NCBI GenBank assembly: GCA_964548165.1
Contig: CAZJQD010000008.1
Coordinates: 1-64,000 of the forward strand
DNA from: CAZJQD01 sp964548165 [NCBI: uncultured bacterium]
GTDB taxonomy: Bacteria; UBA8481
Length of the DNA: 64,000 nt
Direction: 5' to 3'
In this document: piece after piece, positions 55,699-62,511 of the stretch
Layout of the letters: each line of letters begins with the position of its first letter
How positions within the stretch are numbered: the first letter of the stretch is position 1
Position numbers and translations under genes: made by a program
Notes under the pieces: generated by a model
Seen by the model: the letters and a program-made list of their open reading frames with translations, nothing else
Told to the model about the DNA's origin: nothing
Databases searched by the model: none

Positions 55699-56574
55699 TC
55701 ATGATGGACGACTGAGCCTCGCTTCCAGCGTGGCCGGTTCGGCGCGGTAGAGTCCTGAGAGGACCAGGGCCAGCGGGAGAAGAAACGGGATCAGCAGCAG
55801 GGACACGAGGCCCCATGCGCGCGCACGGGGGTCGCCCTTCAAGGTGCGATAGAACGCATTGGGCTCCGGGAGGATGAGGTTGAGCATGGTCTGCAGCCAG
55901 CCGGCAGGATCGTATTCCCGGCGTGTTCCCGATTCATCCACCAGGCTGAGCTCGCAGGCTGCGGCGAACGCGCGGAGCGTCGCGCGCGTCAGGTGCGTGC
56001 GGTGGCGGGGAGGATCGAGGTGGAACCAGGCCGCGCGTCCCCACTGCGATTGCGTGGAGTTGAAATTGGGCACGGCCAGGAAGAGCGTTCCTCCCGGAGC
56101 GAGCAGCGCCGCGAGGCGCTTCAAGCGCGGCAGTGGATCGTCGAAGTGCTCGAAGGAGTGCCAGAGCGTGATGAGCTTGGGGCGGAACGCGGACCGCTCG
56201 ACGTCCTCCACGGTTCGAAACTCGGCGTGGGGAGCGAAGGGATCAAGGCCCCGCGCATCCCAGCCGAGCGCGCGCGCCGCGCGGACGAAGTCGCCCTCGC
56301 CGGATCCGCAATCGAGCAGTGGTCCCGGGCGAGCGCCCGCCAGGATGCGCCTCCGGGAGGCGCCGACGCCGGGCAGGAGTTTCTTGAACCATCCGATGGA
56401 GAAGTAGGGGAGAGGGTAGGAAGCGCCCGAACCGATGGTGCGCACGAGACCGCAGGGCTCGCAGCGGACGATCCGGTACGTGTCCTGCGGTGCCGACGGA
56501 TCCCTGGCCTCAAACAGCGCCTGGAAGGCCGGCGATCCGCAGAGCGGGCAGACCTCAGAGCCTGAAGAGGACAT
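55699..56574 (-). CDS. Class I SAM-dependent methyltransferase with N-terminal zinc ribbon
   Basis: A 291-residue protein. Residues 7-42 hold CPLC and CEPC pairs, a zinc-ribbon start typical of methyltransferases in glycan clusters. The Methyltransf_23-type core follows: LLDCGSGEGDFVRAARALGWDARGLDPF (motif I, about 89-116), LWHSFEHFDDPLPRLKRLAALLAPGGTLFLAVPN (about 136-169). A hydrophobic C-terminal segment (about 255-278, LVSLLLIPFLLPLALVLSGLY) may tether it to the membrane. It overlaps the GT2 gene by 20 bp. Substrate probably a lipid-linked sugar or glycan. Confidence 0.85.
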   Translation of the reverse strand: MSSSGSEVCPLCGSPAFQALFEARDPSAPQDTYRIVRCEPCGLVRTIGSGASYPLPYFSIGWFKKLLPGVGASRRRILAGARPGPLLDCGSGEGDFVRAARALGWDARGLDPFAPHAEFRTVEDVERSAFRPKLITLWHSFEHFDDPLPRLKRLAALLAPGGTLFLAVPNFNSTQSQWGRAAWFHLDPPRHRTHLTRATLRAFAAACELSLVDESGTRREYDPAGWLQTMLNLILPEPNAFYRTLKGDPRARAWGLVSLLLIPFLLPLALVLSGLYRAEPATLEARLSRPS

Positions 56575-57283
56575 GACGAATCCACAGGTACCAGATGTGA
56601 AGGATCATCTGCACGCCGATGACGACGGCCGTCCAGCGGCTCGATGTCAGCCCGGGTCGTCCGACCCTCGGGCGAAAGTGCAGCGGGATCTCGACGGTCT
56701 GGCCGTGTCGAATCATGTGGAACATCATTTCCGGTGAGAAGTGAGAACCGCCCACGGTAAAGAGGTTGCGGATGCGCTCGTAGAGGGGCCGGCTGATGAG
56801 CCTCATGCCGCAACCGACGTCCGTCAGCGACGGGCGGCCCAGCAGGAGTTCCATCATCTTGGCGACGGCCCAGTTTCCATACTTCAGAAAGGGGCCCATG
56901 TTGGCTCCGGCCCAGATCATGGATGTCGACGTCCGCGTCCCGAAGACGCCGTCGAAGTCGTCGGAGTAGAGCAGGAGCTTCCGGATGTCCTCGCCGCGGA
57001 ACGTCAGGTTCGGCGGCGCGTGGATGAGGAGGTCTCCCGTGGCCGCCGCCAGGCCCGCCTGGCACGAATGGCCGTAGCCTTGCTTCGCGACGGGAACAAG
57101 CCGGACTCGTGGATCCTCCTTCCTGTGAAGCTCGACCTCGCGGACGGTGCCGTCCGTGGAGTTGTTGTCGGTAACGACGATCTCGTCTACCACGTCGAGC
57201 CCGAACTCGCGTATGGCCTGCCGGATGGATTCCTCGTAGTTGTAGCAGAGCAGCACCACGGAGACGCGCTTGCCCTTCCACAC
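56555..57283 (-). CDS. GT2-family glycosyltransferase
   Basis: A 242-residue GT-A enzyme. The opening VSVVLLCYNYEESIRQAIREFG (8-29) and EIVVTDNNSTDGT (about 34-46) are GT2 nucleotide-sugar motifs; the catalytic Asp region GVFGTRT is near 110-117. The C-terminus has one hydrophobic stretch (VVIGVQMILHIWYLWIRHVLF). Similar to dolichol/polyprenyl-phosphate sugar transferases of the DPM1-like group, but shorter. It lies 1 bp after the C-methyltransferase gene. Confidence 0.88.
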   Translation of the reverse strand: MWKGKRVSVVLLCYNYEESIRQAIREFGLDVVDEIVVTDNNSTDGTVREVELHRKEDPRVRLVPVAKQGYGHSCQAGLAAATGDLLIHAPPNLTFRGEDIRKLLLYSDDFDGVFGTRTSTSMIWAGANMGPFLKYGNWAVAKMMELLLGRPSLTDVGCGMRLISRPLYERIRNLFTVGGSHFSPEMMFHMIRHGQTVEIPLHFRPRVGRPGLTSSRWTAVVIGVQMILHIWYLWIRHVLFRL

Positions 57284-57284
57284 G

Positions 57285-58532
57285 TCAGAGGATCCGGAGA
57301 GCGGGAACCGGGATGATGTAGCGACCTCCGCGGGTCGAGAACGCGCTTGTCTTCTCCACGATCTCGTCCACGAAGTTCCAGGCCAGGATCAGGAGGTAAT
57401 CGGGAGGCTCCGTGTCCAGGCGGGATCGGGGCGAGATCGGAATCCTCGTGCCCGGGGCCAGGTGGCCCTGCTTTTCGGGGGTATCGTCGACGATGTACTG
57501 CACGAGCGTGGAATCCGCCTGGGCGGCATTGAGGAGGATGGCGCCCTTGGCGCTCGCGCCGTACGCGGCCACGCGCTTGCCTTCCTCCCGGAAACGGGTC
57601 AGCGCCGTGCGCAGTTCGCCTCGAATCCAGTCGATTTCTCTCGCGAAGCGGCGGTAGGGATGTTCCTCGTGAAGCCCTGCGTCCCTCTCGAAATCGAGCA
57701 TGGCTCGAACGGCGTCGCTGGCGTACGTGCCGCGCCCGAAGTAGAGCCGGAGTCCACCTCCGTGGATGGGAATCCGGCGAACGTATCGAGCGCGAAGCCC
57801 ATGGCGCTCTCCCAGCCGGAGAAGGGGTTGGAGCAGGAAGTAGGAAAGATGCTCGTGGTAGATCGTGTCGAACTCGCTCTTCTCGACGAGATCGGCCAGG
57901 TAGGGGACTTCGAGGACGAAGTGGCCGGTCGGCGCGAGGACGCGCGCGACGGCAGAGAAAAACTCGTCGAGGTCATCGACGTGCGCGACGACGTTCGTGG
58001 CCGTCACGAGCTCCATGCAGGGCCACTGCCGGGCGGATTTCTCCGCTGCTTCGTGTCCCCAGAACGCCGAGAGAACCTCGTGGCCGGCCGCCCGGGATGT
58101 GGGGGCAAGATTGCCAGCCGGGTCGACCAGGTGCGTGCGATATCCGCGCCCCGCGAAGGAGGAGAGGAGCGTGCCATCATTGCCGCCGATATCGAGCACG
58201 GGGGCGCCCCTGGGAAGGCCTGCAATTTCCTCGGCCTCGCGAGCGAAGCGGTCGCAGTGTCGGATGAACGTGGACGATACGCCCGACCGGTAGGCATAGG
58301 TCGTGAACATGAGCGCGGGGTCGACGACGACGCTCAACTGGGCATTGGCGCAATCCATGCACCGCATGACCACCAGGGGTATGCGGGGTTCGGGAGCCCT
58401 GTCGTCAGGGGAGATGAAGCGATTGGCCAGCGGCATGAGACCGAGATCGACGATGACACTGAGGCGGCGACCCCCGCAGATGCGGCACTCTTCCCGCGGG
58501 TGATACGACGCATCGCCCATGGCGGTCTGCAT
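57285..58532 (-). CDS. Sugar C-methyltransferase-like protein (TylC3/NovU family)
   Basis: A 415-residue three-domain methyltransferase: N-terminal zinc-binding domain with CRICGGRRL and CMDCANAQL (residues 16-24, 57-65), a central SAM fold (VLDIGGNDGTLLSSF at about 112-126; NVVAHVDDLDEFFSAVARVLAPTGHFVLEVPYL), and a C-terminal Rossmann-like domain (KRVAAYGASAKGAILLNA ... YIVDDTPEKQGHLAPGT). The catalytic region YHEHLSYF is present (about 225-232). Family members add a methyl to C3 of dTDP-keto-deoxysugars. This points to a branched deoxysugar in the surface glycan. It is the promoter-proximal gene of the minus-strand cassette; the 181 bp upstream hold no other gene I can see. Confidence 0.88.
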   Translation of the reverse strand: MQTAMGDASYHPREECRICGGRRLSVIVDLGLMPLANRFISPDDRAPEPRIPLVVMRCMDCANAQLSVVVDPALMFTTYAYRSGVSSTFIRHCDRFAREAEEIAGLPRGAPVLDIGGNDGTLLSSFAGRGYRTHLVDPAGNLAPTSRAAGHEVLSAFWGHEAAEKSARQWPCMELVTATNVVAHVDDLDEFFSAVARVLAPTGHFVLEVPYLADLVEKSEFDTIYHEHLSYFLLQPLLRLGERHGLRARYVRRIPIHGGGLRLYFGRGTYASDAVRAMLDFERDAGLHEEHPYRRFAREIDWIRGELRTALTRFREEGKRVAAYGASAKGAILLNAAQADSTLVQYIVDDTPEKQGHLAPGTRIPISPRSRLDTEPPDYLLILAWNFVDEIVEKTSAFSTRGGRYIIPVPALRIL

Positions 58533-58713
58533 GACGTAACCATAGCTTCAGCCCTCGAATTGGAAAAGGTCTAATCCGGTCTGCAGGCGCGCCACATCGG
58601 GCCCGGAAGGATCCCCTGGCGAAGCGTCCGGACCTGTCCTGCCCCCGGCAAGACCCGAGGTGGCGGGCAGGAGTGTTGACCGTGGCGGGCGCGCGGTTCG
58701 CTACGGAGCGGGT

Positions 58714-59190
58714 TCAGTCGAGGCGTTCGGGATGGCCCGTGAAGCGAAGGCCGATGGCGCCGCGGAGTCCTGTTGCCGCCGCGTTGTAGGCGGTCTTCAT
58801 CTCCTGGTAGTTGCGGAGCGCGATGGCGCGGCGGTTCTGGGCGCCGGCGAGTTCATCGGCGGCGCGACGTGACAGGGGATCATCGACGGCGGTGGACGGG
58901 CGCGGAGCCCGACCCGCGGCGGAGAGGATCCCGTTGTAGAGCCGATCTTTCTCGCTGGAGCTCGTGGCGCCCCGGTAGGAGGCGATGGCCGCGTCGACCT
59001 CGCTGCCCGCTATGCCGGCCGCGCCGAGCGCCGCGAGGACGCGCTCCTCCTGGTTTCTCAGCTCGGCCTCGGCCGCCCCGACCTCCCTGATCAGTCCATT
59101 CATGTGGTTGGAGCAGTCCCAGGCGACGGCGGCCAGAAGGAGCGCGACGAAGACAAGGCCCGCGCAACCGATAAAGGCCAGGCCGCGCAT
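58714..59190 (-). CDS. Divergent LemA-like membrane protein
   Basis: A 158-residue protein with one N-terminal membrane helix (about 4-24, LAFIGCAGLVFVALLLAAVAW) followed by a helical domain patterned like LemA (NHMNGLIREVGAAEAELRNQEERVLAALG ... ALRNYQEMKTAYNAAATGLRGAIG). It lacks the exact LemA core but is downstream of an authentic lemA, probably a degenerate paralogue. No ribosome site is clear; ATG 59190 is the only ATG in a suitable place. Confidence 0.55.
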   Translation of the reverse strand: MRGLAFIGCAGLVFVALLLAAVAWDCSNHMNGLIREVGAAEAELRNQEERVLAALGAAGIAGSEVDAAIASYRGATSSSEKDRLYNGILSAAGRAPRPSTAVDDPLSRRAADELAGAQNRRAIALRNYQEMKTAYNAAATGLRGAIGLRFTGHPERLD

Positions 59191-59270
59191 GGGGATGCCC
59201 GGCTCGCCGGCGGCCGACGGGGCACCCTGGGAGCCCGGCGCGGCCGCGGAAGAGGTCGACGGAGCGTCGC

Positions 59271-59843
59271 TCAGAACTTGACCTGCGGCGCACGCTCCAC
59301 GAGCTCGTCAGGGACGTCGTAGAACGCGCGAGGTTGGAAGCCGAAGAGGCCGGCAAAGAGGACGGTGGGGAACTGCTGGCAGGTGTCGCGATACATGCGG
59401 GCCACGCTGTTGTAACCGTTGCGCGCCGCGGCGATCCGGTTCTCGGTGTTCGTCAGCTCGTTCTGCATGTTCATGAAGTTGGCGTCCGCCTTCAATTGCG
59501 GGTAGGCCTCGGCGACGGCCAGGAGGCCACGCAGCGCCTGGGTCAGCGCGCCGTCGGCGTTTCCGACCTCGGCGGGACCATGAGCGGAGGCCGCTCGTCC
59601 GCGGGCCGCGATCACGGCCTCCAGCGTCTTGGATTCGTGGGTGGCGTAGCCCTTCACGCTCTCGACCAGGTTGCCGATGAGGTCGAGTCGTCGCGCGAGG
59701 TCGACCTCGATATCGGACCAGGCCTGGTCGGTGGCGTTTCTCGCCTTGACGAGCTGGTTGTAGAGGGCGGCCATCCATCCGAAGAAGATCACGGCCACGA
59801 CGAGCACGACGAGCGCCGTGATCCCCAGGATTCCCATCATCAT
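59271..59843 (-). CDS. lemA: LemA family protein
   Basis: A 190-residue LemA protein: an N-terminal membrane helix (about 5-28), then the canonical core YNQLVKARNATDQAWSDIEVDLARRLDLIGNLVESVKGYATHE (about 30-72) and TENRIAAARNGYNSVARMYRDTCQQFPTVLFAGLFGFQPRAFY (about 135-177). LemA partners with TPM-domain proteins or proteases in many genomes; function is unsettled. The start at 59843 follows AAGGAG at 9 bp and leaves out 19 residues read through the structured repeat upstream. The TPM-domain gene lies just upstream in the same direction, the classic LemA/TPM pair. Confidence 0.93.
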   Translation of the reverse strand: MMMGILGITALVVLVVAVIFFGWMAALYNQLVKARNATDQAWSDIEVDLARRLDLIGNLVESVKGYATHESKTLEAVIAARGRAASAHGPAEVGNADGALTQALRGLLAVAEAYPQLKADANFMNMQNELTNTENRIAAARNGYNSVARMYRDTCQQFPTVLFAGLFGFQPRAFYDVPDELVERAPQVKF

Positions 59844-59860
59844 GTTTACGTCTCCTTGTC

Positions 59861-59938
59861 CTGTTCCCGACCATTCCGGCCTGGCCGGACTGGTCGCCAA
59901 GGGGGGCGCGCCAACAGATCCCCCTCGAACTCCCCCCG
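59861..59938 (+). repeat. Structured dispersed repeat, copy 2 (two hairpins)
   Basis: Same element as at 9982-10060, between the TPM-domain gene and lemA. Hairpin 1 at 59868-59896: CGACCA, TT, CCGGC-CTG-GCCGG, AC, TGGTCG. Hairpin 2: six G (59901-59906) with five C (59920-59924) around a loop with AACAG. Relative to copy 1 a C:G pair becomes T:A, and the A opposite C becomes A opposite T, so pairing is kept or improved. Confidence 0.75.
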
Positions 59939-59976
59939 GCGCCTCGTCCGCTTCCAGTGACCGGCGCCCGCCCTGG

Positions 59977-61188
59977 CTACCATCCGCGCGACGCGCCGCC
60001 GCCGCCGCTCATGCCTCCTCCGAATCCGCCGCCCGAGCTCGAACCGCCGCCCGAGGAGGACGAGATCCGTGGAATAGTGGCGTATCGCGTCGTCTGATGC
60101 TTGCAGGCGGCGCAATGACCGTCAACTCGCTTCTGGCCGCTCGATACCGTGGTCGCCGGCGAGAGGACCGTCTCGGTCTCCTTCATCGTTCGTCGCCCGC
60201 ACCTCGGGCAGGGGATGAAGCCGGAGAACCAGGCCACGTACTCCTTCGTCTCGTACTTCAGGCAGCGAGGACAGATCCAGACGTCGTAGTCGACGGCACC
60301 CAGCTCTTCCTCCAGGCGCTGCTCGACGGAAAGGCTGGCGTCGTCGTCGGTCTCGGAGAGGAGCCGGAGCCGGGTGCCGCAGGTGCGGCAGGAGTGGGGG
60401 CCGTAGCGGAGAAAGCCGCGCGTGTTGGTGATGAGCGAGACGACGAGGAGCGCGGCGCTTCCCGCCAGGAGCGGCAAGAGATCACCCGATGCCGTCTTAT
60501 CGAACAGGATGTTGAGGCCGACTCCGCCTGTCACGAGCGCCGAACCACCGGCGATGACACTCCCGACCAGGAACGCGAAGGGCGGATAGTTCTCGCGGTG
60601 TCGTCCCCACCAGCCCAGGAGGAGCTGTCCCAACCCTGCCAAGGCGCCGAAGAGTGCGGCCCCCCACGTGATGCCACGCTTGCCGCGCAGGAAGGCGGGC
60701 GCCGAGCTCGCAAAGCCCCGCGCCTCCTCGGGGTGGGCGCGTAGGCGCGCCGTGATCGCCATCGCTGCGGCCTCGACGCCGCCGGCGAAGTCGCCGTCGC
60801 GGAAGCGGGGAATGGCATGCTGATCCAGGACCTCGCCGCAGAGCCCGTCCGGGAGGATCGGCTCCAGGCCGTAGCCGACCTCGATTCTCGCCCGTCGCTC
60901 GGTCGGCGCCACGAGCAGAAGGACGCCATTGTTGCGGTCGCGCTTGCCGATGCCCCAGGCATTGAAGAGCCCGTTGGCATACTCGTCGACGGACTGCCCC
61001 TCGAGGGAGTTGACCGTGACGATGGCAAGCTCGGCCGTCGTGGCCGCCTCCATCGCGCGCGCCTCGACCTCCAACTTCTCCTCGATCGCCGGCGGCAGGA
61101 TCTCGGCCAGGTCGAGGACGCGTCGGCCGGAAGGGGGCGATGGATAGGCGAGAGCCCCGGCGAGCAGTACTGCGGCCAGGACCTTCAT
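59977..61188 (-). CDS. TPM-domain (YgcG-type) membrane protein with zinc ribbons and Gly-rich tail
   Basis: A 403-residue protein: short signal/hydrophobic start (1-15), TPM domain (about 20-150: VLDLAEILPPAIEEKLEVEARAMEAATTAELAIVTVNSLEGQS ... RDRNNGVLLLVAPTERRARIEVGYGLEPILPD), two or three membrane segments (about 173-250), then a Cys-rich part with pairs CRTC, CPRC, CPRC and CAAC (about 268-360), and a Ser/Gly tail ending GGGMSGGGGASRGW. TPM proteins with Gly-rich ends (YgcG) are common beside lemA; the added zinc-ribbon region is less usual. Role uncertain (membrane integrity or photosystem repair in plants). Confidence 0.88.
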   Translation of the reverse strand: MKVLAAVLLAGALAYPSPPSGRRVLDLAEILPPAIEEKLEVEARAMEAATTAELAIVTVNSLEGQSVDEYANGLFNAWGIGKRDRNNGVLLLVAPTERRARIEVGYGLEPILPDGLCGEVLDQHAIPRFRDGDFAGGVEAAAMAITARLRAHPEEARGFASSAPAFLRGKRGITWGAALFGALAGLGQLLLGWWGRHRENYPPFAFLVGSVIAGGSALVTGGVGLNILFDKTASGDLLPLLAGSAALLVVSLITNTRGFLRYGPHSCRTCGTRLRLLSETDDDASLSVEQRLEEELGAVDYDVWICPRCLKYETKEYVAWFSGFIPCPRCGRRTMKETETVLSPATTVSSGQKRVDGHCAACKHQTTRYATIPRISSSSGGGSSSGGGFGGGMSGGGGASRGW

Positions 61189-61201
61189 GCCCGACCGACG
61201 C

Positions 61202-61894
61202 TCACCCGGCGATCGTCGCCGGGGTCAGGAGCGCGATCGCGGGCAGGACGCGATCGGCCTCGCGCCGCAGGTCGTCGGCGGAGTACGTGTGGGCCACGGC
61301 GAGCGTGCGGCAACCGGCGGCGCGAGCCGATCTCAGGCCTCCCTTGGAATCCTCGACGGCCAGGATCGCGGATGGCGGGATCGCGAGGATCGCCGCCCCC
61401 TTCACGTAGGGCTCCGGATCGGGCTTGGAGACCGCGACATCCTCGCTGGCGACGATGCCGCGGAAGAGGTTCGCGATCCCGCCGATCGCCAGCGCGGCCT
61501 CGATCTCGGCGCGCCGCGCCCCGCTGACGATCACGAGGGGCCAGGCGGTGGCGCAGGCCCTCACGGCCTCCAGGGCGCCGGGAAAGAACGGGGGCTTATC
61601 ACCGAGCAGGTCCATGTAGATCGCGATCTTGCGCTCCATCACGACCTCCGCGTCCTGATCGGGAACGCGTCCCGGGTGATCGAGGCGGATCCGCTCGATG
61701 GCGCCGCGGTCGTCGTAGGCGAGGTAGCGGTCCCAGTAGATCTCGCGGGTGAGCGTGATGCCGTAGGGCTGGAAGGCGCGGCAGAGAGCCTCGCAGTGGA
61801 GGTTCTCGTCGTCGACGATGACCCCGTTGAAGTCGAAGGCGATGCCGCGAATGGGGCCCGCATCGCGCGCACCCCTGTCGCCGGCGCCGCTCAC
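61202..61894 (-). CDS. HAD-superfamily hydrolase (subfamily IA)
   Basis: A 230-residue phosphatase/phosphoglucomutase-like HAD protein. Motif I is AFDFNGVIVDDE (about 18-29), with Asn where most have the second Asp (DxD). Cap domain about 33-100; motif II VIVSGARR (about 120-127), motif III KPDPEPY (Lys near 153) and motif IV AVEDSKGGLRSARAAG (about 175-190). Substrate unknown. GTG 61894 overlaps the stop of the upstream membrane protein gene (GTGA), which sets the start; the much longer open frame upstream is antisense noise. Confidence 0.88.
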   Translation of the reverse strand: MSGAGDRGARDAGPIRGIAFDFNGVIVDDENLHCEALCRAFQPYGITLTREIYWDRYLAYDDRGAIERIRLDHPGRVPDQDAEVVMERKIAIYMDLLGDKPPFFPGALEAVRACATAWPLVIVSGARRAEIEAALAIGGIANLFRGIVASEDVAVSKPDPEPYVKGAAILAIPPSAILAVEDSKGGLRSARAAGCRTLAVAHTYSADDLRREADRVLPAIALLTPATIAG

Positions 61895-62511
61895 AGGGCG
61901 CGCAACGCCGCGGGCACCATCGCCGCGAAGAGGAGTTCGCCGGGAACGCCGGCCAGGGCCAGTGCCATGGCCGGTTGCGGCTTGAGGCTCAGGCCCAGGA
62001 GAATGCCCGCGTTGATGGCGAGGAGCGCTGTCGGGAGACCGAGGATGGCGCTGCCCAGGAGGAAGAACGCCACGGGGCGCTGGTGGGTCGTCAGTGCCAG
62101 GAGAACGAGGAGCGAGGGAAGGGCGACGAGGATGGCGCCGCCCGCGGGCTGCGTGCGCGCGAATCGGGGACGGAGAACGGCGAGAACGGGCGACGCCAGG
62201 TAGACGCCGATCCCTGCGCCGGCGAAGGCGGCGGTGGCAAAGGCGACGATCGGGGAGAGGCTCGTCGCGGCAAAGCGCGCCAGGCCGGCGTTGAGGACCG
62301 TGGCGGCCACGGCATAGCTGATCATGAGCGTGTACCAGCGGTAGGGAAGCCCCCGGCCGCCGAGGCTCGTGAAGACCATGGCCCAGAAGGCCCCGGCAAA
62401 GGTGCCGGCCGCCATGGGCGAGAGGGCGATGGAGCGGCCGGAAAGGGTGGGGATCTCCAGGGCGAGCGGCGAGGAGGTGAGGAGAAATCCCAGCGGTTCC
62501 AGCGCGTTCAT
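61891..62511 (-). CDS. Multi-TM membrane protein, unknown function
   Basis: A 206-residue hydrophobic protein with six or seven predicted helices (for example SPIVAFATAAFAGAGIGVYL and ILVALPSLLVLLALTTHQ). ATG 62511 overlaps the protease stop by 1 nt, and its own stop overlaps the HAD gene start; the three genes are coupled. I see no catalytic motif. Given the coupling to an exported protease with a C-terminal sorting-like tail, a role in export or tail processing is conceivable but unsupported. Confidence 0.65.
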   Translation of the reverse strand: MNALEPLGFLLTSSPLALEIPTLSGRSIALSPMAAGTFAGAFWAMVFTSLGGRGLPYRWYTLMISYAVAATVLNAGLARFAATSLSPIVAFATAAFAGAGIGVYLASPVLAVLRPRFARTQPAGGAILVALPSLLVLLALTTHQRPVAFFLLGSAILGLPTALLAINAGILLGLSLKPQPAMALALAGVPGELLFAAMVPAALRAL

